Positions 1 to 8,673 of a DNA stretch of 64,000 nucleotides are shown here, one piece after another. The position numbers and the translations under genes are program-made. This stretch comes from DATBLE01 sp963719325 (GTDB lineage Bacteria > Actinomycetota > Thermoleophilia > Gaiellales > Gaiellaceae), in contig CAVRBW010000003.1 of the NCBI GenBank assembly GCA_963719325.1, forward strand, positions 124,001 to 188,000, given 5' to 3'. Positions within the stretch are counted from its first letter, which is position 1. Each line of letters starts with the position of its first letter. The notes under the pieces are model-generated. The model did no database searches. It had not been told where the DNA came from and saw nothing but the letters and a program-made list of their open reading frames with translations.

Positions 1-608
1 GCCTCCTCGGCGGCACGGCGGCCGATCTCGGGGTCGGCGCCGGAGCCGAGGCCCTCGGTGAGCTCGCGGCCGATGTGGATCTTCATCGGCGCGTCGCTCA
101 TCTGGAGCTGCTGGATGTCGGTGTTCACGGCGACGAAGTCGACGCCGCTGATGCCCGAGTCGATCATCCGGTCGACCGCGTTCAGCCCCGCTCCGCCGAC
201 TCCGACGATCCGGATCGCGGCGAGGTAGGCTGCCGAGTCGGCCCGCGGAGCCCGGTAGAGGCGCGCAGGCTGCTCGGGAAGAGGCTCGATCCAGCGCGAG
301 GCGGGCCGCTCTTCGGCCGGTGTCGCCGCGTGAGCTGGAGCAGGCGGAGGTGCGGGCGCCGGCGTTCGCTCCACGACGGGCGGGGTGGATGGCGCCGGCG
401 GCGGCACAGCCGCCGCCGGCGGGAGTTCAGGGGATTCTTGCTCGGAAGCCGGGGCCGCTCTCTCCCCCAAGCCGTTCTCCTCGGGCCTGGATTCCGGCTC
501 CGACTCGGGCTCGCTCGGGCGTCGCTCGGCCTGGCGCTGCGCGGCCTCGGTCGCCCGGAAGAGCTCGGCCAGCGGCCCCTCACGCATGCTCGCGCGCTTT
601 CGCGCCAT
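1..608 (-). CDS. ftsZ: FtsZ-type cell division GTPase with long N-terminal extension (3' part beyond window)
   Basis: This is the N-terminal part of a tubulin-like GTPase that would polymerise into the division ring; the gene continues past the left edge. From about residue 129 the protein reads IRIVGVGGAGLNAVDRM, then FVAVNTDIQQLQMSD and GRELTEGLGSGADPEIGRR, which match the FtsZ T1 loop, the AVNTD segment and the start of the next nucleotide-binding segment. Ahead of it lie about 125 residues rich in Pro, Ala and Glu with no FtsZ homology, probably a disordered tail. The ATG at 608 lies inside parA (29-bp overlap); a second ATG at 587 is possible. The T1 loop reads GGAGLN rather than the usual GGGGxN, so this may be a paralogue outside the main division cluster. 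FtsZ membership is clear; the division role is inferred. Confidence 0.88.
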   Translation of the reverse strand, partial: MARKRASMREGPLAELFRATEAAQRQAERRPSEPESEPESRPEENGLGERAAPASEQESPELPPAAAVPPPAPSTPPVVERTPAPAPPPAPAHAATPAEERPASRWIEPLPEQPARLYRAPRADSAAYLAAIRIVGVGGAGLNAVDRMIDSGISGVDFVAVNTDIQQLQMSDAPMKIHIGRELTEGLGSGADPEIGRRAAEE

Positions 609-1413
609 TGAGCACCTCCTTCGCCAGGTCGCGATACGCCTCGGCCGCAGTGCCGGTCGGGTCGTACTTGAGGACGGACGTTCCCTTCACCGGTGCCTCC
701 GCATAGCGGATCGTCTTGCGGATGCGCGTCTTGAAGACCAGGTCGCCGAAGTTCTCCTGCAGGATCTCGAGCGCCTCGCGCGAGTGCAGAGTCCGGCTGT
801 CGTACATCGTCGGCAGGATCCCTTCGATCCCGACGTGGGGATTCAGGTTCTCGCGAATCATGCTCAGCGTGTTCTCGAGCTGAACGAGACCGCGGAGCGA
901 GAGGTACTCGCACTGCACCGGGACGATCACGCCGTTCGAGGCGACGAGCGCGTTGATCGTGAGCAAACCGAGCGACGGGGGCGTGTCGATGACGACGAAG
1001 TCGTACTCGGCCTTGACGGGCTGCAGCGCCTTCTCCAGCGCGCGCTCGCGGCCGATCATGCTCGACAGCGCGAGCTCCGCGCCTGCGAGGTCGATCGACG
1101 CGACGGCCAGGTCGATCTCGCCATGGTGGACGATCTGCTCGATCGGGAGCTTGTGGACGAGCACGTCGTACATCGAGCGCTCGATCGTGTCGGGGTTCAG
1201 GCCCTGGCTCATCGTCAGGTTGCCCTGCGGATCGAGGTCGACCGCGAGCACCTTCTTCCCCTTTTCCGCGAACGCGACAGCGAGGTTCAGCGTCGAGGTC
1301 GTCTTCGCAACGCCGCCTTTCTGGTTGGCGAATGCGATGACCCTGCCCACTGTCGCTCCTTTAGAGGTTGGCGCCTGGAATACCGGGCGCTCGATGTCTT
1401 CGACAGCCGCCAT
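580..1413 (-). CDS. parA: ParA/Soj-family chromosome partitioning ATPase
   Basis: ParA-type deviant Walker ATPase of 277 residues, normally partnered by ParB in chromosome segregation or in positioning cell machinery. A deviant Walker A box, KGGVAKTT, sits at about residues 32-39. It is followed by VDLDPQGN (Walker A') and DFVVIDTPPS (Walker B). The first 20 residues precede the conserved core, and GTG at VGRVIAF is an alternative start. No parB is visible nearby. Instead the stop codon lies inside the following FtsZ-type gene, so the two are probably translated together. This suggests a division-site or septum-positioning role, like other ParA proteins linked to cell division (inference). 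Confidence 0.9.
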   Translation of the reverse strand: MAAVEDIERPVFQAPTSKGATVGRVIAFANQKGGVAKTTSTLNLAVAFAEKGKKVLAVDLDPQGNLTMSQGLNPDTIERSMYDVLVHKLPIEQIVHHGEIDLAVASIDLAGAELALSSMIGRERALEKALQPVKAEYDFVVIDTPPSLGLLTINALVASNGVIVPVQCEYLSLRGLVQLENTLSMIRENLNPHVGIEGILPTMYDSRTLHSREALEILQENFGDLVFKTRIRKTIRYAEAPVKGTSVLKYDPTGTAAEAYRDLAKEVLNGAKAREHA

Positions 1414-1431
1414 GCCGGGCCGTCTTTCGGC

Positions 1432-1710
1432 TCAGGCTAGCAGAGTCCTGCTCGTGCCTTCGAGCATTTGCCGGCACTGCGCTACGGCTTCCAGAGCCGA
1501 TTCTGGCGCGGACCGCTCCGCTCGGACCCACTCCTCCGCCTCGGCGAGAAGCGCCCGGAGCTCACCCAGAAGGGCCCCGGGCAACGCGTGCTCCCGGTCG
1601 AGTGCCTCGATCCGCTCCAGCCGGGCGAGCACGCGTCGCGCCTCCTCCACCCCGTCGATGATGCTGGGCGCGCCGTCACGCCGCTGTGCCGGATTCAGGC
1701 CGAATTGCAC
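1432..1710 (-). CDS. small protein of unknown function
   Basis: A 92-residue acidic, Leu/Ala/Glu-rich, probably helical protein that I do not recognise. It starts at a GTG at 1710 inside the end of the upstream unknown gene (35-bp overlap) and ends 18 bp before parA, so it fits an operon of four genes leading to ftsZ. No signal peptide or catalytic motif is visible. Reading frame and codon position bias resemble its neighbours, but the call rests mainly on operon placement and could be wrong. Confidence 0.5.
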   Translation of the reverse strand: MQFGLNPAQRRDGAPSIIDGVEEARRVLARLERIEALDREHALPGALLGELRALLAEAEEWVRAERSAPESALEAVAQCRQMLEGTSRTLLA

Positions 1711-2935
1711 GCGCCGAGAAATAGCCTGGCGGTCTCGCTTTCAGCCCGAGCAGCGCGTCGTCGAGCGCCACGATCAGCCGGTCGCGATCGTCGAAGAGCA
1801 GCGTCTCGACGATCGCACGACGCAGTGCATCTGCGACGAGGTCGTCGGCGCGGTCGCCGCGGGCAAGGCTTCGCAGACCCGTGGCGGCTGCGGCTCGCTC
1901 CTGGCTCGTCTCGCCCAGGAGCACGGAGGCACGCATCGCCGCGGCCCACAGTCCGTCGGCCCCGCCGAGCAACGCGGTCACCGACTCCCGGAGACGCTCC
2001 GAGCGTAGCGGCTCGCCCTCGAAGAGCGACAGCTCCCAGCGCTCGAGCGCCTCGGCAAGCTCTCCCTCGTCCTCGATCCGCTCGATCCGCTCCAGTAGCT
2101 CGCCGGCCAGGCGTCCCCGCCACGGGTCGAGCCTGCTCGGCTCACCGCCCGGCTCGGTGGCGGCGATCCCGAGCACCGGCCTGATCCCGAACGGGTGCCA
2201 ATCCAGCTTCTCGAACACGACCGGGCCGGCGGCGACGGAGGCGGCGGTCGCAAGCCGAAGCACGGTGACGGCATCGGCGAACTCGGCGGGCGCGTCGGGC
2301 GGTGTCCGCTCTTCGCCGGCCAGCTCGCGCTCCATTTCCATGACGCACGTCCGCTCGGGCTCGGAGCCGAAACGCGCCGGCAGCAGGTCTCGCGCCTCGG
2401 GCCAGCGGCCGCTCACCTCGTCGAGCGAGGAGGCGCGCACGCGAATCCCCCGAGCAAGCGTGACGGGAGCAGCACCGACCGAGAGGCCGACCAGGGGAGC
2501 GACCGCGCTGTACGACCGCGACGAGCCGAAGAGCGAGCGTTCGAGCTCCGCGTACTTGCCTTCGAACGCGCTGTCCTCCCAGTCGAAGCCGCCGCACGCT
2601 TCGGCCGTGCGGGTCAGCAACGGGAGCAGGATCGAGCGGAAGAGCGCGCGTTCCTCCGACGACTCCGGTCCCGCATGCGCCCGGGCGAAGATCGCCGCTG
2701 CCGGCTCGCGCCGCAGCTCGTCGATCGCGATCCGCGCGTCCTCGAGCGACGCGAGCCAGAACGCCCGAGCCTGGACGTGGTCTCGCACGAGCGGCCGGTA
2801 TTCGTAGAAGCCGGACGAGTGCTGCTCGATGACGAACGGCAGCTCCCCGCCGGACACCTCGGGGCCGAGCTTGGCGAACGAGGCGAGGCAGAACGCCCTC
2901 AGGACGCCGTGGAGATGCGGAGCGCGAACCGACAT
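1676..2935 (-). CDS. conserved-looking hypothetical protein, 419 aa
   Basis: An intact frame of 419 residues beginning with ATG, first in the run that continues through the 92-residue protein, parA and ftsZ. The sequence is Ala/Leu/Glu-rich with no signal peptide, no membrane segment and no familiar motif. Fragments such as PFVIEQHSSGFYEYRPLVRD and FEKLDWHPFGIRPVLG look like folded domain sequence rather than low complexity. I cannot assign a function. Position upstream of parA suggests a linked role in cell-cycle organisation, but that is guilt by association only. Confidence 0.7.
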   Translation of the reverse strand: MSVRAPHLHGVLRAFCLASFAKLGPEVSGGELPFVIEQHSSGFYEYRPLVRDHVQARAFWLASLEDARIAIDELRREPAAAIFARAHAGPESSEERALFRSILLPLLTRTAEACGGFDWEDSAFEGKYAELERSLFGSSRSYSAVAPLVGLSVGAAPVTLARGIRVRASSLDEVSGRWPEARDLLPARFGSEPERTCVMEMERELAGEERTPPDAPAEFADAVTVLRLATAASVAAGPVVFEKLDWHPFGIRPVLGIAATEPGGEPSRLDPWRGRLAGELLERIERIEDEGELAEALERWELSLFEGEPLRSERLRESVTALLGGADGLWAAAMRASVLLGETSQERAAAATGLRSLARGDRADDLVADALRRAIVETLLFDDRDRLIVALDDALLGLKARPPGYFSARAIRPESGTAA

Positions 2936-2974
2936 GCTCCTTCTTTCTAGCCGTCGGGCCGGATCACTCCCTCC

Positions 2975-3709
2975 CTACACCTGGCAGCCGGGGCACCAGT
3001 ACGCGATTCGGTTGGCGTCGCCCTGACCCCGCGAGCGAACCGTCTCGCCGCAGCGCGGGCACGGACGGCCTTCGTGGCGGTACACGTTGTTGCGGTCCCG
3101 GCTTCCCTCGAGCGAGCGGCGCATCAAGGTCGCCGCCTCGTCGAGCACCGTGCGCAACTCCTCGTCGGTCGTCGTCCCGAGCGCTCGCCAGGGAGAGAGG
3201 CGCGCGCGCCAGAGCGCCTCCGCCTTCCATTTGTTGCCGATTCCGGCAACGAGGCGCTGGTCGAGGACAGAGTCTCCGACCTCGCGCGCCGGGTCCTCCC
3301 GACGGAGGTTTGCGAGCATGGCGTCGAAGGCGGGCGGCGTTGCGAGGATGTCCGGGCCGAGCCGCGTCACAGACCGTGTGTACAGCTCGAGGACCGGGCC
3401 GTTCCAGAGCACCGCCTCCTGCTCGCGCCCTCTGAGGACGAGCCATGGCCGCCCGTGACGCTCGGAGCCGCTCGGGACGACCGTCCAGCGCCCGGTCATC
3501 CGCAGATGGCTGCGCAGGACGTAACCGCCCTCGAACGTCAGCAGGAGGTTCTTCCCAACCGCCTCGACACCCAGCAGGCGGCGACCGTCGAGCCGCTCGG
3601 CCAGCCGTCCGACCGCCGCTCTCGGATGGGGCGTCTCGACCGTGAGGTGCTCGCCGACGAGCGGCTGCAGCCGGCGCGCGGCTCGATGGAGCGCGTCCCC
3701 TTCGGGCAT
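2975..3709 (-). CDS. nei: Fpg/Nei-family DNA glycosylase
   Basis: Base-excision repair glycosylase/AP lyase of 244 residues. It starts MPEGDALH, where Pro2 is the family nucleophile and Glu3 the acid. Near the C-terminus a zinc-finger motif CPRCGE...CPGC is complete. The central GIGNKWKAEALWRARLSP segment is the helix-two-turn-helix typical of the family. The N-terminus matches the Nei (endonuclease VIII-like) branch better than MutM, so oxidised pyrimidines are the likely substrates. It is divergent from the cupin gene; TATCCT on the minus strand about 8 bp upstream of the ATG may be its -10 box. Confidence 0.88.
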   Translation of the reverse strand: MPEGDALHRAARRLQPLVGEHLTVETPHPRAAVGRLAERLDGRRLLGVEAVGKNLLLTFEGGYVLRSHLRMTGRWTVVPSGSERHGRPWLVLRGREQEAVLWNGPVLELYTRSVTRLGPDILATPPAFDAMLANLRREDPAREVGDSVLDQRLVAGIGNKWKAEALWRARLSPWRALGTTTDEELRTVLDEAATLMRRSLEGSRDRNNVYRHEGRPCPRCGETVRSRGQGDANRIAYWCPGCQV

Positions 3710-3717
3710 GGGCGATC

Positions 3718-3747
3718 AGGATAGGCGCCGGGTCTAGCATCTAGGCT
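3718..3747. promoter_or_regulatory. candidate divergent promoters for nei and the cupin gene
   Basis: Two -10-like hexamers lie back to back in the 44-bp gap. TATCCT on the minus strand (3723 to 3718) ends 8 bp before the nei ATG. TAGGCT on the plus strand (3742-3747) ends 6 bp before the GTG at 3754. Both spacings would give leaderless or nearly leaderless mRNAs. No convincing -35 box is visible, so this is a modest prediction. Confidence 0.4.
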
Positions 3748-3753
3748 GCCGGT

Positions 3754-4143
3754 GTGGCGTTTCGTGTGATCCGTCCGGACGAGCTCGAGTGGATCACGCG
3801 CCCTCACGAGCCCGAGGAGCCTGCACGCCACGTCGCCGAGCTGAGCGAGCTGGCCGGCTTCGCGCACACGCGCGCGAACCTCTGGCGCTACGAGCCCGGT
3901 GCCAAGGGACGCCGTCACAAGCATCCGCTCCAGGAGGAGACGTTCGTCGTCCTGGCGGGGACGCTGACGATGTACCTCGGCGACCCGCCGGAGCGTCGCG
4001 ACGTGCCCACCGGGGGTCTCGTCCATGTCGAGCCCGGCACACCGCTTCAGACGGCGAACCACGGCGACGGGGATCTCCTCGTCTACGCCTACGGCACGCC
4101 GCCGGAGCGGGAGCACGCCGAGATCCTCGACACCGCAATCTAA
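3754..4143 (+). CDS. single-domain cupin protein
   Basis: A 129-residue beta-barrel cupin. The two cupin motifs are readable: YEPGAKGRRHKHPLQEETFVVLAGTL, with metal ligands His-x-His-...-Glu, and PTGGLVHVEPGTPLQTANHG, with the late His. Substrate is unknown; small cupins of this type bind a metal and act as dioxygenases, isomerases or sensors. The GTG start is supported by a -10-like TAGGCT six bases upstream and no Shine-Dalgarno sequence. Its stop overlaps the stop of the convergent lhr gene by four bases. Confidence 0.8.
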   Translation: MAFRVIRPDELEWITRPHEPEEPARHVAELSELAGFAHTRANLWRYEPGAKGRRHKHPLQEETFVVLAGTLTMYLGDPPERRDVPTGGLVHVEPGTPLQTANHGDGDLLVYAYGTPPEREHAEILDTAI

Positions 4144-7100
4144 GGCCTGAGCACGGCCCGCCGGGGCCCCGCGAGGAAGCCGGCCTCGACGAGCAGCGGC
4201 AGCACGTCGCTCTCGCTCACCGGCTGCCCGTCGAAGCGCTCCACGGCGAGGCGCTTGCGCGTGAAGCGTCGCGCGTGGCCGACGAGGGCGCCGAGCGCGA
4301 CGCGGAGCCATTCCGGCCCAGGGACGCCGAAGGCGTCCCTGTTTGCGGGCCGGGCATCGCCGGCTTCGCCGGCGACGCTCCCAGCCCTCCAGTCGCGAAG
4401 CGGAACCAGCGAGCGCCCGCCGCGCTCGACGAAGAGGGCCGGCCGGCCGCCGAGGAGAACGACGTACGCGCCGGCGACTCGCGCCGCCCGCGCCCCCGCC
4501 CGTTTGGGCCACGGAAGGACTGCGCCGTAGGGCTGCGCCGGGTCGGCGGCGGCGAGCACCAGCGGCTCGGCGTCGTCGTCCTCGCGTGGACGCAGCTCGC
4601 GCAGCCGCTCGACGGCCCCGCCGAGCGCGAACTGGGCGCCGCCGAGACCCTCGACGAAGTAGCCACGGCGGCTGAGGCCGAGCGTCTCCAATGCCTTCAG
4701 CTCGCCGTACACAGCGCCGTAGCCGCCCTGGATGCCCTCGGCCCGGACACCGTCGCGGGTGACGATGCCCTGGCGCTCGAGCAGCAGCTCCGCCAGGGCC
4801 CGGCGATCCGGCGCGCCCTCGAACAGACGGCCCGTGAGCGACCAGCGCCCCTGTGTCGCCGTCGTCGCCGTGGAGCGATGGCGCGAGAAACGGCGCGGTC
4901 GCCGCTCGGGCTTGGGAGTCCCGTAGCGCCGCCCGGCCCGCAAGGGCTGCCAGGCGTCGTTCGTCACCTCGCCCGCCCAGACCAGGTCCCAGAGCGCAGG
5001 GAGTACCTCGCTGCTCTCCAGCCGGCTCTCTTCCAGGAGCTCGGGCCAGAACACGGCGCCGCCGGTCAGAGCGCGCCTGATGACGGAATGGACCTCTTCG
5101 TCAGGTGACGCCGCGGCCGGCACCTGCCCGAGGACACCCGCGTCCTCGCGGAAGTACAGCGCGACGCGATCGAGCCCGGCGCCGACCCAGACGACCTCGC
5201 CGGTGGCGCAGAGCTGGTCGAGCTGCTCAGGACGGTAGCCCGGGACGCGGCGAGGCAGCACGTCGGACTCCAGCAGCGAGACGGGTAGGGCCAGCGCCTG
5301 AAGCGGGACGAGGGCTTCGCGAAGTGAAGCCCGGCGATCCACGCCGTGCCAGCTCGGCAGGAAGCGTCCGAGCGTCGCCTGCTCGGCCGGCTCCACTTCC
5401 TTGCGCAGCGCTGCGAGCGATGCGCGGCGCAGGCGGCGGAGCACGTCCGGGTCGCACCATTCGCGCTCGGTCCCGCCGGGCCGTAGCTCGCCCCGGACGA
5501 GTCGATCGACTCGTCCGAGGGCGCGCAGGATCGGCTCGACGTCCTGGCCGAAGCGGGCATTCGCGTCGTCGGTCGTGAACGGCCCCCGCGAGCGGGCGAA
5601 GCGGGCGACGAGGCTCTCCAGCGGCTCGTCGCCGCTCTCCAGGAAGACGTCGGGCAGGCCGGACGGCGGCATCGCTCCGAGCGCGTCCCGGTACCGGCCG
5701 GCATCCTCGGCCGCGATCAGGCGCTCCTCGCCGGCAATCCTCACGACGATCGCGCGACGGTCGCGTATGAGATCGGATGCAAGCTCCCGATCAAATTCGC
5801 TATTCCGCAAATCGCCGGTTCGTCTCAGCACGTCGTGCAATTCATCTGGAGAACGTGGATCCCCGCGCAACCGCGCTTCGACCTCGGCCAGTGCTCCCGG
5901 ATCGATCAGCTCGCGAAGCTCCTCCTGTCCGAGCAGCTCGCGCAGCAGGTCGCGATCGAGCGACAGCGCCTGCGCCCGGCGCTCGGCGGGCGGAGTGTCG
6001 TCCTCGTACATGTACGTCGCGACGTAGTCGAAAAGCAGCGAAGCCGAGTACGGAGACGCCGAAGCGGTCTCGATGTCGACCACGTCGATCTGCCGCGAGC
6101 GCAAGCCCTGCAGGAGCTTCTTCAGCGCCGGCAGGTCGAACACGTCCTGCAGACACTCCCGGTAGGTCTCGAGCACGATCGGAAACGCGGGGTAGCGGCG
6201 GGCGACCTGCAGCAGTGACTGGGCCTTCAGCCGCTGCTGCCAGAGCGGCGTGCGCTCGCCCGGACGGCGGCGCGGGATGAGCAGCGCGCGGCCTGCGTTC
6301 TCACGGAAGCGGGAGCCGAACAGGGCCGTCTGCCCCACCTCCTGGACGACGAGGTCGTCGAGCTCGTCGGGGTCGACGAGGAGCTCCTCGGTGGGAGGCG
6401 GCGCGTCCGCGTCGGGGAAGTGGAACGCGATCCCGTCGTCGGACCAGATCGACTGCGCCTCCACCCCGAGCGCGTCGCGCAGGCGCGCGCCGACCGCCAT
6501 CGCCCACGGCGCGTGGACCCGGGCGCCGAACGGTGTGAGGATGCAGACGCGCCAGTCGCCGATCTCGTCCCGGAAGCGCTCGATGACGACGGTTCTGTCG
6601 GAAGGCACCGCGCGCGTCGCAGCTTCCTGCTCGCGCAGGAACGTGAGCAGGTTCCGCGCCGCCCGCTCGTCGAGGCAGTGACGATCGGTCAGCCTCGCAG
6701 TGGCCTGCTCGTCGGACAGCGCCGCCAGCTCGCGCGATGCCTTCCCGATCTGCTCGCCGAGCTCGTAAGGGCGCCCGACCCCCTCGCCCTTCCAGAACGG
6801 CACCGCACCCGGAAGGCCAGGCGCGGGCGAGACGAGCACGCGGTCGCGGGTGATCTCCTCGATCCGCCAGGTCGAGGCCCCGAGCAGGAACGTCTGCCCG
6901 GCGCGAGCCTCGTAGACCATCTCCTCGTCGAGCTCCCCGACCCGCCCGCCGCCGTCGACGAGATGGACGCCGAACAAGCCGCGATCCGGGATCGTGCCTG
7001 CATTCGTGACCGCAAGCCGGCGCGCCCCGTCGCGGCCCCGAATGGTGCCGCCGGTTCGATCCCAGACGATCCGCGGTCGCAGGTCGGCGAACTCGTCCGA

Positions 7101-8489
7101 CGGGTAGCGCCCGGAGAGCATGTCGAGGACGTTCTCGAGCTGCACCCGGGAGAGGTCGGCGAACGGATACGCGCCACGCACGAGGTCGTGCAGCTCACCG
7201 ACGTCGATCTCGTCGTCGGCGCAGATCGCGACGACCTGCTGGGCGAGGACGTCGAGCGGGTTGCGCGGGATGACGGTCTCTTCGATCTCGCCGGCGAGCA
7301 TCAGCTCGGCGACGACGGCGGACTCGAGCAGGTCGGCGCGGAACTTCGGAAAGATCCGGCCCCTCGAGACGGCGCCGAGCTCGTGCCCCGCACGTCCGAT
7401 CCGCTGGAGACCGCGGGCGACCGACTTCGGACTCTCGACCTGCACGACGAGATCGACCGCACCCATGTCGATCCCGAGCTCGAGCGAAGACGTGGCGACG
7501 AGACATGGGATCTCACCCCGCTTGAGCAGCTCCTCGATCTCGACCCGCTGCTCGCGCGCGAGCGAGCCGTGGTGCGCGCGGGCGATCTCCGCCTCAGCGA
7601 GCTCGTTCAGGCGCAAAGCGAGCCGCTCGGCAAGCCGGCGGTTGTTCACGAAGACGATCGTCGAGCGGTGCTCGTTGACCAGCCGAAGCAGCTCCGGGTA
7701 GATCGAGGGCCAGATTGACTGCGAGCCGAGCTCGGTGCCGGCATCCATCTCCTGGCCGTCGGCAGGCGGCGGATACGACAACGAGCGGTTCGAGGGCAGC
7801 TCGCGCATGTCCTCGAGCGGAACGACGACCTGGAGGTCGAGCTCCTTCCGACGGCCCGCGTCGACCAGGCGGATCGGACGCGCGCCGGACACGAACCTGC
7901 CGATCTCCTCGAGCGGACGCTGGGTCGCCGAGAGACCGATCCGCTGGACGGGCTCACCCGTCAGGCGGTCGAGGCGCTCGACGGACAGCACAAGATGGGC
8001 GCCGCGTTTCGTGCCGGCGACCGAATGCACTTCGTCGAGGATCAGCGTCCGGACGCTCTTGAGCATCTCCCGCCCTTGGGAGGTGAGCAGGAGGAAGAGC
8101 GACTCTGGCGTGGTGATGAGGATGTCCGGGGGCTTGCGCAGCATCGCCGCGCGTTCCTTCGCCGGCGTGTCGCCAGTGCGGACGCCGACGGTCAGCTCGG
8201 AGCGCAGCCCGGCGAGCGGCCCGCGGAGGTTCCGCTCGACGTCGTAGTTCAGGGCTTTGAGCGGCGAGACGTAGAGCAGGCGGAGGCCTTCTCCGGGCGC
8301 CGGGTTCAGCCGGTCGATTCCGTACAGGAATGCGGCGAGCGTCTTGCCCGAGCCGGTCGGCGCCTGGATCAACGTGTGCTCGCCCGAGGCGATCGCCGGC
8401 CACCCCTGCTCCTGCGCGGGCGTCGGCGCATCGAACGTGCGGCCGAACCAGTCGCGAGTGGCGTCGCTGAACACGCCCAAGGCGCCCAC
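4140..8489 (-). CDS. lhr: Lhr-type ATP-dependent helicase
   Basis: Very long superfamily-2 helicase, about 1449 residues, close to the usual actinobacterial Lhr length. Walker A is QAPTGSGKT near residue 45, followed by ITTPESLFLLL and the DEVH box in LILDEVHSV. Helicase domain 2 has VFVNNRRLAERL and LVATSSLELGIDMG, and ends in QRIGRAGH (motif VI). The large winged-helix, Lhr core and C-terminal domains follow. Lhr unwinds RNA:DNA duplexes 3' to 5' and belongs to the DNA-damage response in mycobacteria. I place the start at GTG 8489, not at upstream starts as far as 8612, because a -35/-10 pair ends exactly 6 bp before it and a LexA box covers the -35. Confidence 0.9.
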   Translation of the reverse strand: MGALGVFSDATRDWFGRTFDAPTPAQEQGWPAIASGEHTLIQAPTGSGKTLAAFLYGIDRLNPAPGEGLRLLYVSPLKALNYDVERNLRGPLAGLRSELTVGVRTGDTPAKERAAMLRKPPDILITTPESLFLLLTSQGREMLKSVRTLILDEVHSVAGTKRGAHLVLSVERLDRLTGEPVQRIGLSATQRPLEEIGRFVSGARPIRLVDAGRRKELDLQVVVPLEDMRELPSNRSLSYPPPADGQEMDAGTELGSQSIWPSIYPELLRLVNEHRSTIVFVNNRRLAERLALRLNELAEAEIARAHHGSLAREQRVEIEELLKRGEIPCLVATSSLELGIDMGAVDLVVQVESPKSVARGLQRIGRAGHELGAVSRGRIFPKFRADLLESAVVAELMLAGEIEETVIPRNPLDVLAQQVVAICADDEIDVGELHDLVRGAYPFADLSRVQLENVLDMLSGRYPSDEFADLRPRIVWDRTGGTIRGRDGARRLAVTNAGTIPDRGLFGVHLVDGGGRVGELDEEMVYEARAGQTFLLGASTWRIEEITRDRVLVSPAPGLPGAVPFWKGEGVGRPYELGEQIGKASRELAALSDEQATARLTDRHCLDERAARNLLTFLREQEAATRAVPSDRTVVIERFRDEIGDWRVCILTPFGARVHAPWAMAVGARLRDALGVEAQSIWSDDGIAFHFPDADAPPPTEELLVDPDELDDLVVQEVGQTALFGSRFRENAGRALLIPRRRPGERTPLWQQRLKAQSLLQVARRYPAFPIVLETYRECLQDVFDLPALKKLLQGLRSRQIDVVDIETASASPYSASLLFDYVATYMYEDDTPPAERRAQALSLDRDLLRELLGQEELRELIDPGALAEVEARLRGDPRSPDELHDVLRRTGDLRNSEFDRELASDLIRDRRAIVVRIAGEERLIAAEDAGRYRDALGAMPPSGLPDVFLESGDEPLESLVARFARSRGPFTTDDANARFGQDVEPILRALGRVDRLVRGELRPGGTEREWCDPDVLRRLRRASLAALRKEVEPAEQATLGRFLPSWHGVDRRASLREALVPLQALALPVSLLESDVLPRRVPGYRPEQLDQLCATGEVVWVGAGLDRVALYFREDAGVLGQVPAAASPDEEVHSVIRRALTGGAVFWPELLEESRLESSEVLPALWDLVWAGEVTNDAWQPLRAGRRYGTPKPERRPRRFSRHRSTATTATQGRWSLTGRLFEGAPDRRALAELLLERQGIVTRDGVRAEGIQGGYGAVYGELKALETLGLSRRGYFVEGLGGAQFALGGAVERLRELRPREDDDAEPLVLAAADPAQPYGAVLPWPKRAGARAARVAGAYVVLLGGRPALFVERGGRSLVPLRDWRAGSVAGEAGDARPANRDAFGVPGPEWLRVALGALVGHARRFTRKRLAVERFDGQPVSESDVLPLLVEAGFLAGPRRAVLRP
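4321..4375 (-). repeat. two adjacent perfect hairpins inside lhr
   Basis: GGGACGCC/GGCGTCCC with a 3-base loop (4321-4339) is followed 17 bases later by TCGCCGGC/GCCGGCGA with a 3-base loop (4357-4375). Each has a perfect 8-bp stem. They fall in the C-terminal part of lhr and encode a Gly/Ala-rich stretch. They may be a small palindromic insertion tolerated in frame, or coincidence in GC-rich DNA. Confidence 0.5.
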
Positions 8490-8495
8490 GACGGC

Positions 8496-8524
8496 AGCGT
8501 ACCCCTTGCCTTCTCGGCGAACAA
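8496..8524 (-). promoter_or_regulatory. lhr promoter (-35 and -10)
   Basis: On the minus strand TTGTTC (8524-8519) and TACGCT (8501-8496) are separated by 17 bases. Transcription would begin about seven bases after the -10 box, which is the GTG at 8489, giving a leaderless message. The -35 box overlaps the LexA site. Confidence 0.55.
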
Positions 8525-8531
8525 GTGTTCG
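8518..8531. promoter_or_regulatory. LexA (SOS) box controlling lhr
   Basis: CGAAC-AAGT-GTTCG is a perfect match to the Gram-positive/actinobacterial LexA consensus CGAAC-N4-GTTCG. It covers the -35 region of the lhr promoter and lies 29 bp from the start codon, where bound LexA would block RNA polymerase. A TATGAT on the plus strand at 8544-8549 might be a divergent promoter under the same control. Confidence 0.7.
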
Positions 8532-8673
8532 TAACGGCCGATCTATGATCGCCCCGTGAGGACGCTCGCGCTCGCGTTCGCCGCGGCGCCTCCGCCGGCC
8601 TGGATTCAACACGCACCCTGCGCGGCGCTGCGCCGACCCCGCGCGCCTTCACGAAGTGACTAGCATCGCGTCC

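Noticed and set aside
182..913. Minus-strand frame overlapping ftsZ and parA
   Set aside because: Arg/Pro/Ser-rich shadow; the true reading frames of ftsZ and parA cover the same bases.
8556..8662. 35-codon plus-strand frame after a TATGAT box
   Set aside because: Starts like a secreted peptide and has a well-placed -10 box, but is short, Arg/Pro-rich and without homology that I can recognise. Left out as unsupported.
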